Assembly (NCBI GenBank): GCA_034698045.1
Contig: JAQGAU010000614.1
Location: 1 to 25,663 of the forward strand
DNA from: Paramacrobiotus richtersi
Lineage: Eukaryota > Tardigrada > Eutardigrada > Parachela > Macrobiotidae
Length of the DNA stretch: 25,663 nucleotides
Direction of reading: 5' to 3'
In this document: positions 1 through 11,664 of the stretch, in pieces
How the letters are laid out: each line of letters starts with the position of its first letter
Position numbering within the stretch: the stretch's first letter is position 1
Translations under genes and position numbers: made by a program
The notes under the pieces: model-generated
Seen by the model: the letters and a program-made list of their open reading frames with translations, nothing else
Told to the model about the DNA's origin: nothing
The model's database searches: none

Positions 1-1873
1 ACCAAACGGCCCGTGCCCGAGGAAGCTCGATATATTTGCAAGATAATAAAGTAGTGCATATGCTACCGCATGCAATAGTTGAACAGTGTTCCCTTGTTCC
101 CGGAAAAGAACGCTTTGCCGTTTCCGTCAAATACGAAATTAGCGAAAGCGGAAAGATAATTAATACGTCGGATTTCTTCAAATCGGTTATTTGGTGTCGT
201 GCTAGACTGTCCTACCAACAAGCGCAGGTACTGTAAATGCTTATGTTAGCATGTGCTAAAGTATCGGAATGTACATGGTTACGTACTTCACTACGTTTCG
301 GATACAACACATTTCATAACATCTGAATTAAAGGAAATATTCGTGGCTTGCTGTAAAATTACCGGGATTAGTTTATCAACATCTTGTTTATTTTCTAACT
401 TACATTGTGTAATGGCTGCAGGATATTATCGACGGAGACTTCAATGAATCAAAATGGGATTTTGGGAAAGGAAATGTAGGTAGCGACGAAAGAATGACTG
501 TTGCTGAAAGCATCCGTCATCTGAATGCAGTAACTCAAGCGCATCGAGCTACGCGTCTACTAAGAGGTAAATAGCAGTCATGCATGGAAATCAGTGATAA
601 TCCTAGCTCTTGATGCTTTCATTTGGTGTGAAAAAGTTTTTATTTTCAGATCAAGCTGTAAACCTGGGCAACTGTAAACCTGTCAATTTGTATCGATTCG
701 ATTTGAACACTGATGGGACTATAGTCATGACGGAGGAGTTGGACCGACAATACCAGAGTCAAGAGTAACAAATTCTCAAGATTTTCTATTAGAAAGGCCA
801 GACTAAACTGTCATTGCTCTTGAAATTTTCAGGTTGGTCGAAGAGCTGGCTGTATTAACTAATCAAACAGCAGCGGAAGTAATCGCCAAGGTATGAACAT
901 GCAGTTTCCAATGCATAAGATCTGTCTGATGAATGAAATCGATACAGAAGTTTCCAAACCATGCACTTCTTTGTCAACACCCGGAACCACTTTCGGACGC
1001 CATGCATCTGCTGAAGAAAAACTTTAAATTGATTGGGGTGCATCTCACTGACACTTCCCGTGCTAGCATACGACGGCTCTTGGAACGCCAGGATGGAGAG
1101 TCAAGATTAGCGACCATCAGAGCCATGCTTATCAAGACCATGAGAAGCGGCCAGTATGTTCAGTCGGGCGAAACTGATTGCTCCCATTATGCTCTTGGTA
1201 AAATTCAATGCAGTTCTTGGATCATCAGAACTTTCGAAAAAATTGTCAAACAAAACATCTGTCTATACATTTAAGACTCGCATTCAATTGGAAAACTGCG
1301 ATAAGGTCATGATCGTTGCTTTTTTATCAAGGTATGGAACGATATACAACCGCGACCTCGCCGATTCGTCGCTATGCGGACATTGTTGTACATCGCATGC
1401 TGTTCAGCGATGTTCCCATACCGGCACTGGCGAAAATCATCGACACTTGCAACAACCGCGAAACGGCCGCGTCCAACTGTAAGAGCGAGAGCTGGAACTT
1501 ATTCATGGGATTCTACTTGAAGCAACAAGGGCCTCTGCATGAACCGGCAGTGGTTGTGGGAATCTACCCCACAGATTTCACGGTCGACGTACTGGTCTTA
1601 CGGTTCGCACTGCGCAAACGGATTTCGCTTGGGAACGGTGTTAGATGGAGAGACAGAAGCATCGTCAACTGTCTACACCGGTTGGATGTTGCATCGGGTA
1701 AACAGACGTTCAGCCTTCAATGGGCGTCCGGGAAAAGCAGTACCATAGCAGTCTGGGATGAAGTAACAGTGAAGTTAGACGCGGCTCAAGAGGGTGATCC
1801 TCGAAATATTAAAGTATGGCCTCAAATGGCGGAAATAGTTTTTGTAATCAGAGGAAATGCGATGCTAGTGTGA
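1..1873 (+). CDS. DIS3L2: DIS3L2-like 3'-5' exoribonuclease, copy A (5'-truncated by window)
   Basis: The 3' part of an RNase II/RNB-family exoribonuclease of the DIS3L2 type, which in other animals degrades oligouridylated RNAs in the cytoplasm. Exons read by eye: <3-227, 422-566, 650-764, 833-890, 948-1197 and 1332-1873, all with GT-AG borders and consistent phases. Visible blocks are the mid-RNB segment (KVVHMLPHAIVEQCSLVPG), the helical segment ELVEELAVLTNQTAAEVIAK, the late RNB motif SPIRRYADIVVHR in the last exon, and a C-terminal S1-like region (VDVLVLRFALRKRISLGNG). The four metal-binding aspartates would lie just upstream of the window, so catalytic competence cannot be judged. It stops at TGA 1871. 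Frames are open and exon lengths match copy B exactly, so it looks intact where visible. The last 15 or so residues differ from copy B. Confidence 0.9.
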
Positions 1874-2380
1874 CGTGGCGATTTCTTTCATATCCAGGTT
1901 AGTCTGATGGAACAGTAACGATTGTCGACATATAACCAAAGCTGGAACAAGGAAGGTTGTCTTATCAGCTCCTATGTACCCGGTATACAATTAGCAGCTT
2001 CAGTCGGCGAATCCTCGTGATTCCTGCATAATTTTACTGGATTCGTTGAAATTTAAAATTTGCAATTCAGCACACATTTTTAGTCTATATATGTTGTCCG
2101 ATCCTGATGCCTAGATTTAGTTCTCCATCATCTACATCTTGTCAGTGCTTCTGATTATATATTATGGTATGTTAACGTTTTGTATAACGCGGTGATGCGG
2201 ATCGTTATCGATTTATTCGTCTGTTATTTGAGTGATTAACTACTGATTTTTGTACGGCAATGTGTAACCGTTTTGAACCATTCTTCATCATGTTTCATAT
2301 CTGCCTCGAGCTTGTGTTTTAACTAAATTCCGAGTATGCGAATGGTTATTACTGGCTGATCTGGCTAATAGTGGCGAAGT
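1..2380 (+). repeat. Tandem gene-duplication block, unit A
   Basis: Positions 1-2380 align with about 5731-8151: exons, introns and roughly 500 bases after the stop codon. Exons are very similar. Introns and the 3' flank are alignable but carry many substitutions and small indels; for example the blocks around CTGCATAATT and ATCATCTACATCTT recur in both flanks. The left edge lies beyond the window. This is a DNA-level tandem duplication, not a retrocopy, because introns are kept. Confidence 0.85.
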
Positions 2381-4356
2381 GCTCCACTGTAATCTGTATC
2401 ATAGAATCGATCATAAAACCGGGAGCAGTCCCGGAACAGTAAAATCACTCGAACAGCAATAGCTCAATCTGATCCAATTCTATTGTCGGATACTCTACGG
2501 TATATCGCAAACCGGTGCCACTAAGCATTTAATTTCTTTTGAGAGCTCTCAGTGTTTCGACCAGAAACAAAAAAAAACTTTCCTGTCCTCTACTGGCAAA
2601 GCGCTGAAATTTGCAGCGATATTCACTTTGTTTTCATGGGCTGAAGCTGTTGCTGAGAAAACAATCAGTTTTTAATTCCCTTTAAAAGATCTAAATGCAA
2701 TACAGTACACAAGGTGTATGACAAAGTTGCTGATCTTTCGGTGCGTGTAACCGCGAAATCTTCACTCGTTCTAGATGAGTCTCATAATTTTATAGTATGC
2801 GGATCTTTCGTGATAACAAATATAAGAAAGTTTTGGTACATACACAGTCATTAACAAAAGTTTCAACCTTTCAGCTTCGCAACAGGTACATTGTTCCATT
2901 CGGAGATGTTTTATGTAAGCAGAATGAAATCACAAATAAGCTTTCGAATTTTTTGCGATGGTGAATGCAAAAACGAAACTGTTCCGTTCGAACGGAAATA
3001 ATGTAAAACCGAATTAATTCGCACTTAAGAAAATTGTAGCGAAGGGAGAATCATGATGCCGGTATACTTGAGCGATAAGATATGACCATATTGTGCAAGA
3101 GTAGCAAACAAACCGCAAAAATTGCTGTTCAATGTTCTGTTCAATGTTCAGCAAAGCGAGGAGGTGTCTGGTGTGTGGTGTCTGTCAGAAACTACTGTAT
3201 GTAGTAGCGACTGAAGGACTTACAGCCTGCAAATTACGTGTAACGGAGTACAGACTGATTTCGCTGCAGCTGGAATTTGCTAGTACAGTATGTACGGTTC
3301 CATACTGTTTACGGCATAGTTTGTTCTTCATTCGGATCATTTACACGCGAGTAACATCTAAACTTACTGATAGTCACGAAACTGGCAGTCTGGAATGTAG
3401 GAAACTATGCATCGCAGAAGTGATCTAAGTCATAACAACGTTTGTTTAACCATGCACTAGAGATACGCGAGGAGCAACAAACCCTGCCGATTCTACCAAG
3501 ATAGCAAAATTCACTGAACTGTTATGATAATGACAGCACATTGTCGTCCTGACTCCTGAGCCATGACTGCCACCTACAAGTAGCAGTCTGCAGATTGCGT
3601 TAAGGAATTGCCGGGTAATACTGACATATGCATCCTAGTAGTGGTCCTGCAACGACCGATAGAAGAGTGTGTATCCATATTCATTCGCTTCGCATATACA
3701 TATAATGGTGGATTTATCATTTGTGTCAGCAGAATAATTATTATAGTGCAAGCTAACGCTTTGTGGATTGTTACAGCGATTTTACACAACCTTCCCAAGT
3801 CCAGCATATTTCAAAAATGTCCAACATTCATCATCCGCAACAGCCGAACTCTAAGGTCAGTACAATTCTTCAGTAACAATGATTATCCGTACTTGCACTC
3901 AATGTGGTGGTGTTCCGTAAATAAGTTAATCAAGTTTTTTACGCTTGATGGGCAAATCTGTCCGCGGCAAATATAGTTGTATCAATGTCGCGTATGATAA
4001 GAATAACGGGGCTAATTTACCGTACGTTTGGTTCATTAATTGTGTTGTGTATAGTCTACAACACACGCCGTTTGATATGCACTGATAATGGGAATTCATG
4101 TGCAGTTTTACATAATAATTGCAGAGAGTATAATTACAGTACACTGCATTTTGGTAGCTGGATACCCTGTAAGTACCAAAAATGTCAGCTCATATAAGAC
4201 AAAAGGTTACTATGCGTACCACCTACACATGGTGCCTCGATCAGGTTTATAGTGACACTTTTAAAAGTAAGTTAAAAACAAAAAGAGAATTGTTATGTAG
4301 TATATTAAGTACTGTGCAAGAATTCTCAGTGTTTTGAAGTACTACCTGGAATAACC
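1874..4356. other. Intergenic DNA between DIS3L2 copies
   Basis: The first 500 bases (to about 2380) are the duplicated 3' flank of copy A. From 2380 to 4356 I recognise no protein, RNA gene or transposon. Open frames near 3132-3428 and 3608-3976 look like chance. A short frame at 3817-3855 (ATG in good context, 13 codons, then GTCAGT) could be a first coding exon for copy B, because its phase 0 donor fits the acceptor at 4370-4371. A perfect 16-base palindrome sits at 2982-2997 and an 8-base-arm hairpin at 4041-4065. Confidence 0.5.
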
Positions 4357-7300
4357 ATGGCTAATTTGCAGCTTTTCCGGGGTACACTAGCAGTGATTGG
4401 GCCCGAAGTTGCTTTTGTGCGTATGCATAACCAAGTAAGTGCCGTTTTCAAAAGAGAACGTGAGAGTACGTATTCGCATATCTATGTACTGTACATTAGT
4501 ATGTAAACATTACCATGTGCATAGTAAGGCCAGGGATCTGGATTCTGGTCGAGATGTTTTGCTCTCAAACAACCATAATCACTTTCAGGAAAATGACGAC
4601 GTGCTGATAAGCGGTAGCATGCAGCGTAATGGCTCGACGCATGGTGATCAAGTTATTGTGGAAATCTTTCATGAAAGAAACTGGGTGGTAATCAACTACA
4701 CTTGGGATTCATAGTTTTGTGCTGGCACACATTTTTCAGAACTGTCGTTTGTTTGCAGCCTAAACTGGAATTCTACTGGGATGAACTGGCGAGCGTGTTA
4801 GGCATTACAAACTTGGGCACAGCCTTTCATAAAAAAGATCTAATCACTTTAATCAACAATATACACAGAAAAAATCTTCATTTGGCATTTGTGGAGGCGC
4901 AAACGTTACCTCAAAAATGGATGCAGATCTTGTTAGCTTGCAACTGGATCAAACTGGAGCAATACCGGCCGTATCTGAAAAGATCCGGAAAGGTACGAGC
5001 GAGAGACTTTAGAACGCGGAAAACTGTGATAAATTGCACAATAATTTATGCTCGTTGTGCCTGACTGCAAGTGTGTTTAGGTGGTCCAAATTTTAAAAAA
5101 GAACGAAGCACCGCCAATTTTATGGAATAGGTAACCATATATGACGCACCGAAATACCAGAGCAAATGCTTATAGTCTGTGACATGCAATACGGACAGAT
5201 TGAGGAATCCGTTGGTAGTTTAAATCTGTGTATAAGGCGGATAAGCTGCTCACCGGAAAGACCTAGTTCTCACTGTTTTGTCTTTAATACGGAGAGAAAG
5301 CTTTTCTGTGACAAATATACGCTTTTTACAGAAACCTGTCCGTTGCTGCTAACAATGATATGGCCGCTTGGGCGAAGGCTATTCTGCAGCAAAATAACGT
5401 CCAGGATAACGACATCGACATCCTTGGCAAACTAGAGCGCAATGACCTGGTTTTATCGTCCGTACGTGAACAACCATTAAGTTAACTACTTCTGTAGTTT
5501 CCAATCAAGCAAGTTTTAATTGCTGATAACTAACCTTATATTGTTTCAAAATACACAGACGGATGCGCATAGAGAGGACCTAACCAATACGGTTGTCTTC
5601 ACTGTTGATCCATCGACATCGGAGGACTTGGACGATGCGGTCTCTTGCACGCGCTTGAAAAACAGCAACTTCGAAGTGGTGGTACATATTGCCGATGTCA
5701 GCCATTTTGTCAGAGATGGCACTATGCTGGACCAAACAGCCCGGGCCCGAGGAAGCTCTATATATCTGCAAGATAATAAAGTTGTGCATATGCTGCCGCA
5801 TGCAGTAGTTGAAAAGTGCTCGCTTGTTCCCGGAGAAGAACGCTTTGCCGTGTCCATCAGATACGAAATGAGCGGAAGCGGAAAGATTATCAATACGTCG
5901 GATTTCTTCAAATCGGTTATCCGTTGTCGTGCTAGAGTTTCCTACCAACAAGCGCAGGTAGTGTGGGGGTAATGCTGGTGTTAGGGATGCGCTAATGTGC
6001 ATGATTACGCAGTCTGTCGATACCTTTAGACCTAACACATTCACTGTTTAAATAACTTATAAGTGCAATATTCGTGACATACTGTAGAATTACTGGCATC
6101 CATTTTTTTAGTACATTGTTTATTCTCCATCGTACACTGTACTGATTGTGCAGGATGTGCTTAATGGAGATTTCGATAACACGAAATGGGACTTTGGGAA
6201 AGGGAATGTAGGAAACGATGAAAGAATGGCTATTGCTGAAAGCATCCGTCATCTGGATGCAGTAACTCAAGCGCATCGAGTCACGCGGCTACAAAGAGGT
6301 AAACAATCGTAGCAAATCAGTTCTGATCTTAGATATTGCTGCTTCAACATTCATTTCAAGAATCCTTCGTTTTACAGATCAAGCTGTAAACCTTGGCAAC
6401 TGTAAACCTGTTAATCTGTACCGGTTCGATTTGGAAACTGACGGAACTATAGTCATGACGGAGGAAGTGGACAGACGCCACCAGAGCCAAGAGTAACACA
6501 CCAAGATTTCCTGTTTAAAAGACCAGACCAAACTGGCATTACTCTTTTAATTCTCAGGATGGTCGAAGAGCTGGCTGTAATAACTAACCAAGCAGCAGCG
6601 GAAGTAATTGCGAAGGTACGAAAGAATTTAGCGTAAAACGAAGAACATATCTGACAAGTTAACCTTGTACAGAAATTTCCAAACGATGCTCTTCTGTGTC
6701 AACACCCGGAACCACTTTCGGACGCTATGCATCTACTGAAGAAAAACTTCAGATTGATTGGGGTGCATCTCACTGACACTTCCCGTGCTAGCATACGACG
6801 GCTGCTGGAAAGTAAAGATGGAGAATCTAGACTGGCGGCTACCAGAGCCATGCTTATCAAGACCATGAGAAGCGGCCAGTATGTTCAATCGGGAGAAGGT
6901 GACTGTTCCCATTATGCTCTTGGTAAGATTCGATGCATTTCTTGGAGCATCAAAACTTTCGTAGAAATAGTCAGACAAAAAATCTGTCTATACATTTAAG
7001 AATTGAAACTCGCATTCAGTCGGAGATTGCTAGCTGAGATAGGGTCATGATCCTTGCTTTTTTATCAAGGTATGAAACGCTATACAACCGCGACGTCACC
7101 TATTCGTCGCTATGCGGACGTTGTTGTACATCGCATGCTGTTCAGCGATGTTCCCATACCGGCACTGGAGAAAATCATCGACACTTGCAACAACCGCGAA
7201 ACGGCTGCGTCTAACTGTAAGAGCGAGAGCTGGAACCTATTCATAGGATTCTACTTAAAACAACAAGGGCCTCTGCACGAACCTGCTGTGGTTGTGGGAA

Positions 7301-7620
7301 TCTACCCCGCAGAATTCACTATCGACGTGGTTGTCTTACGGTTTGCTCTGCGCAAACGGATTTCGCTTGGGAACGGTGTTAGATGGAGAGACAGAAGCAT
7401 CGTCAACTGTCTACACCGGTTGGATATTGGATCTGGTAAACAGACGTTTTGCATTCAATGGACATCTGGGAAGAGCAAAACCATAGCAGTCTGGGATGAA
7501 GTAACGGTGAAGTTAGATGCGGCACAAGAGAGTGATCCAAGAAATGTTAAAGTATGGTTTCAAATGGTAGAAACAGCTTGGGCAGTATGTTACAATGCTG
7601 TATCACAGTGTGATAAATAA
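4357..7620 (+). CDS. DIS3L2: DIS3L2-like 3'-5' exoribonuclease, copy B
   Basis: Exons by eye: 4357-4434, 4589-4687, 4759-4992, 5081-5130, 5332-5461, 5559-5957, 6154-6298, 6378-6492, 6558-6615, 6673-6922 and 7070-7620; predicted 702 aa. All phases agree. The order is a cold-shock-like start (LFRGTLAVIGPEVAFV, then DVLISGSMQRNGSTHGDQVI), a linker, the RNB domain, and a C-terminal S1-like region. Near residues 214-223 the motif DPSTSEDLDDA supplies all four aspartates that bind metal in RNase II-type enzymes, and SPIRRYAD is present late in RNB, so it should be active. The stretch between VVQILKKNE and the RNB entry is about 65-80 residues shorter than in human DIS3L2, so part of CSD2 may be lost or an exon missed. 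The start is uncertain: ATG 4357 lies in good context, but TTTGCAG at 4365-4371 is also a good acceptor, and a 13-codon first exon at 3817-3855 is possible. Confidence 0.88.
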
Positions 7621-8151
7621 GGTGGTTCTGTCATATCTAGGTCAGCTTGATGGACCATTTTGGCTAACAAGGTAAGTCACCATAAAGAAGGTTGTTTTTC
7701 CACTACTCTCCTACGAAACCGATATACAAAAACTTTGCTCTGCGAGTCCTCGTAGTTCCTGCATAATTGTACTGGATCCCGTGAAACTTCCAAAACCGTT
7801 CCAAAACCGTTCCAAAACCTAACTTGGTGATTTTAAATTTCATAATGCTGCGGATATTTTAGTCGACTTTTTGCCTGATCACGAAGCTTTGATTTGGATT
7901 TCAATCATCTACATCTTTTAGTGTTTCTGGTATCATGCTGCGGTGCTTACATCCATATTTTTACAATACGCGGATTTTTTTCAGATTAGTTACTCGTGTG
8001 TTACTGCATTTTACACAATTACTGGTTACAATGTCTAAACACCCTGAACCATTTTTTATCACAGTTCATATGTAGCTCAAGTTTATTAATTGAATTATGA
8101 ATATTCGAATGAGCCATAAACACATCAATGCTGATCTGGACAGATGGCGAC
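5731..8151 (+). repeat. Tandem gene-duplication block, unit B
   Basis: Second copy of the block described at 1-2380. Exons 5-10 of the shared part have identical lengths in both units (145, 115, 58 and 250 bases for the complete internal ones). The 3' flank of this unit contains a three-copy 11-base repeat at 7788-7820 that unit A lacks. Confidence 0.85.
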
Positions 8152-8635
8152 TTAAAGTGGCCCCGGCTAAACCACTTTTCACACAATGCCATGTGACATG
8201 TACGTACTAGAAATATAGATATGGGTAGCCATAATCCATGTTTATTGGGAGGAATTTACCTTAAGTGACCAACCGTAACTGCTGATGAAATTATTTATTC
8301 AAGCAATATCTCAGATATGATAACAGATGCGATTAACGTCTCGACAGAAAATAATGAAGATATGAATATCCAGTTGAAAGATGATGCCGAAAAAGTTGTA
8401 GTATAACAACAATTGAACAGAAGACGCGTAGAAACGAAAGCCATAGTAATTGGAAAGCATACAGTAATTGAATCAGTCAGTGGTCTGTTTCTTAACATCG
8501 TCTGCTGCAGATGTACCGTAGTCGCATAAAAGAAAATAATCTATGTCGCGTTTGACTGAAGGTGGACACCCAAATGAAGCTTATTATGAAGCGTATTGTT
8601 AATACTCGCATCTCGTCGAGCTTGAAAACACATGA
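7621..8635. other. Convergent intergenic region
   Basis: Lies between the stop of DIS3L2 copy B (+) and the stop of the GTPase gene (-). To about 8151 it is the duplicated 3' flank. After that no gene or repeat is recognised. On the minus strand an AATAAA-type signal is possible near 8290-8296, about 340 bases past the GTPase stop. Confidence 0.5.
7788..7820 (+). repeat. 11-base tandem repeat, three copies
   Basis: TTCCAAAACCG is repeated head to tail three times, the last copy ending in T. It lies in the 3' flank of DIS3L2 copy B and is absent at the corresponding place in copy A, so it expanded after the duplication. Confidence 0.85.
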
Positions 8636-11600
8636 TTACCAGAACTTCCATGACGTTTTCTTTTCCGGTTGTTTCGGTGCCGGCAATGGCAACTGCCTAC
8701 GCAGCTCCTCCACTTGTTGCGGAAACTGTTTTCTGTGCTGTTCAAAAAAAAAGTGCATTTCATTCTCCTTTGCTTCGGTAATAATTTCCATTCCTTTTCG
8801 GATTGCTGGACCGCTTTGGGGTAGTGCATACATGCTGGCCACAACGCGGCGAATATCCTCAACAGTAACATTGCCACCGCTTGGCCCCTTTAACAGAAAG
8901 TCCAGATAAATCTTTCGCTGTTCACGGTAGTCCTTCAGCATGTTCTCCAGTCGATGGGCCTCGGCCTGGTCACTTTCATGCAGCCCCTGCAGTTTGTTCT
9001 TGATCTGTAAATCCAGGTAATCCTCGTATGCGTCATTGAAAGGGGTCATTGCACGCTGGTGCAGGAACTGAGCAAAATTAAACAAAGATCGATGAATAAC
9101 GACCTTCTCCTCCTCCCAGTCCTTTATGCGCTTCTGAACATTCTTTATTTCCTGTTGCTGTGCTTGTTTGAAAGTTTTGGCCTTGTTGAAATTGGCAATG
9201 TTTATTTCGTTTTTAATTCGAACCTTGGTGGTAGCCGTTTCGTGGTAAGTGTGCATGTGCATATGGAGCGGATGACTGCACACATTACAGTTTTCCGTCT
9301 GAGTTCTCTTTGATTGTCTGCCTTTTACCACTGTTCTGCAGTCATCCGCCGAGAAGTTATCGGGATGAAAACTCTCTCTAGGAAATTCTTCCACTGGCCC
9401 GAAATGTTCAGACTTATTGAATGCTCGACAGTCCCTAAGACGCAGATCACCAACGAGCTTATTATCACCATCATCCGCTTTCAGAAAGCAAGGATTATGA
9501 CAGATAACTTTGTAGTGAGTCTTTTCCACACTGCCGACCTTCAGGATTTCGCAACACGAAGGATGAGTGCACACCGTTCTAGGCTCTTTCAGTTTTGTAA
9601 GCGTTAGGTCCAAACGGTCTTCGTATCGAAGATTACTCAATGCTTCCATCGTTTCGTCGCAGGACTTCACTTGTAGCAAATGTTTTTCACTCAGCTCAAT
9701 GTTCCTGTTGATAACTCCCATCACTGCCGCCAGAGGCTGTCGTATTGTGTCGATAGAGTGACAGGCATGGTTAACTGCCAGCGTTTCCTCTACCCTGTGC
9801 GGTGACAACTTGTCGACTGCTTGCAGTAGACCACGGAAAGATCCGGCATTGGCCTGCCAGCTTTCACTAAAATCTTTCTCTTGCTTTGGCGTGAAATGGA
9901 TGTTGTTCGGCGGTCTTCTCGCTACGAGGAATCGAAAGGCTTCCGTATCGAAGCAAAAGATGTTGGCCTGGCTAAACGGAATATCAACGTTGTTCGATCT
10001 TTTGATATCTTTAAGCAGCTGCTTGAGAACTTTGCTAGTTTCTCCTGGCGTGTAGAATGTAGCCCGAGAGTGCGTGAACAGGAAAAAAATATTTGGTGTC
10101 GCTCCTTTACTCAGTCGTGAGAATAGTTCCAGCACAGAATATTTGAACAGTATGTCCAGCTTATTGTCGTTGGCTTTCAGGAGAATGCAAACAGCATCGA
10201 TTTCCTGAAACCTTGACAGATATTTGACCATGTTGTTCATATTTACGGCATCGGATTCTACACCTCTTGCATCAGCTATGCCGGGCGTATCGATGATACA
10301 GACTTGTGTGTTGCCAAACTGGAAATGATGCTCTTTTGGTTCGATAGTGTTGGCACCCACGCTGCCGGTATTTTCATTTGGGTCTTTCTTACCAAAGGTC
10401 ACTTCTATGTCATCGAATGTCTGGGGATCTTGAATCAGAAATGACGTGGGAATGTGACATACCACCTTTCTGACATCCTCAATTTTGTCGTATTTTGTTT
10501 GATTGGCGAAGGCGTTAACAAACGTTGACTTGCCGACCCCGCTTTTTCCAAGAAGTAAAATGTTCATTCTGGCTTTTCGGAAGATGTGAACCGTGTTGGA
10601 ATCGTTCGCTGAATGCTCCTTCCCAGCAAAGTCCGTTTTGTCCGCTGCGTTTGCAAGGGTTGTTGGATCTACAAGATTCCCCCCACAAACTTTAATTTAT
10701 TAAATGTTGGCTTCATGCTTACTACAGCATTTCAGACACCACTGGAACTCCGAATAAAAAATACTTCGATTGATTCAAATCCTGAATGTTCTACACTTCT
10801 AACCCATTACAAGTATTGGTTTCGGTCGAATGAAATCAAGTCAAGGAAACGAGAAAGTGCGTGAAAACATTTAGTGCTCCAGTTGTATGATATAAGCTTC
10901 ACGGTCCCTAGATTTCTTACCAGCTTCACGATTGGTGACTTCTTGGAACGGCTTGAATGAGGTGCCATGGCCGAGAGACTGAGGACCCGAATTAAGCAGG
11001 CTGCTCTCCGGATCACCTGTGTTGCGTTTCGGCGATTCACCTGATACTGCCGCTCCAAGATGTTGCCCCTACAATTACGAACAGGTATGGCGAGTCATTG
11101 GCGACAACATGCCGGGTTATGTGCTAGTCCGATTAATACAGGTATATCAATTATTACCGATGATCTGTAGTAAATAGTAGTCAACAAGCGAGCACTGGTT
11201 ATCGTGCGGCAAATTACAATCATGAGAACCCTTATTACACTCAGGAGTATGCGCGTTTAGTTTCAGTAAACTATGAAAGCCCATTTCAAGCATTAGACGC
11301 CATCAGGAAGCTTCGATCACGGCTTTTTAGTTTTTATCGATTCGCAGAAGTTTGATTAGTCTAGTTACGCTCTGATCGCGAGCCGGTTACGAGCCGTTTT
11401 TGCTGTCGATATAATTTAGAATGACAAACAATTTACACAGGCGTCCAGCGCGGTGTGTTACCCAACGTGGCCTACCGTGTCATGGTCGCTGGTGCGGTGA
11501 TTTTTGATGTCCTCATGGGCGCGTTCTTTGATTTCTTCATGGGCGCGTTCTTTGGTGTCCTCGTGGGCGCCTGATCCGTTCGGCTTACTGTTCACGGCTT

Positions 11601-11664
11601 CAATCCCGCGCGTCTGCTCATGCCGATTTATTGTGCTCAGGTTTTCGCCAGCCTCAAGAAGCAT
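8636..11664 (-). CDS. Large P-loop GTPase (AIG1/septin-like G domain), three-exon model
   Basis: Exons on the minus strand: 11664-11476, 11068-10921 and 10668-8636; predicted 789 aa. The last exon is certain. It holds a G domain with P-loop LLLGKSGVGKST (about residues 151-161), switch/G3 DTPGIADARG (from about 239) and a G4-like FLFTHSR (about 308-314). Two Cys/His-rich patches follow (CTHPSCCEIL... and CSHPLHMHMHTYH), then a charged coiled-coil-prone region and a lysine-rich tail. This matches a widespread, poorly characterised eukaryotic GTPase family whose members read NILLLGETGVGKST; function unknown. The frame stays open upstream of the ATG at 10567 to an acceptor (TTGTAG) at 10671-10669. 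That joins in phase 1 to an exon whose own acceptor joins in phase 0 to the ATG exon at 11664. The added N-terminus is hydrophilic and probably disordered, with an 8-residue repeat. If only the ATG at 10567 were used, the protein would be 643 aa and begin almost at the P-loop. Confidence 0.85.
11497..11568 (-). repeat. 24-base tandem repeat coding an 8-residue motif, three copies
   Basis: Three consecutive 24-base units on the minus strand read AHEDTKER, AHEEIKER and AHEDIKNH. All changes between units keep the frame, and most are synonymous or conservative, as expected for a translated repeat. It lies in the proposed first exon of the GTPase gene. The motif is strongly charged and would favour a helix or disorder. 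Confidence 0.75.

Noticed and set aside
933-1482. Frames of 108-113 codons running through introns of DIS3L2 copy A
   Set aside because: They continue real exon reading across the donor at 1198 into intron sequence. The homologous copy B and the RNB motif place the splice sites.
3574-4197. Four overlapping frames on both strands between the DIS3L2 copies
   Set aside because: Low-complexity, cysteine- and isoleucine-rich translations with no homology seen and no good splice context, typical of AT-rich non-coding DNA.
5546-6044. Long minus-strand frames (121 and 154 codons) opposite DIS3L2 copy B
   Set aside because: They are antisense to the conserved RNB exon at 5559-5957. The + strand carries the catalytic motif and matching splice sites.
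9059-10120. Several + strand frames of 64-97 codons
   Set aside because: All lie antisense within the long GTPase exon, have no recognisable domains and mirror its codon composition.
10983-11177. A + strand frame with a protein-like stretch (NYEQVWRVIGDNMPGYVLVR)
   Set aside because: Mostly opposite the proposed GTPase exon 2 (10921-11068). The minus-strand reading fits in phase on both sides, and this one has no splice partners. Not excluded completely.
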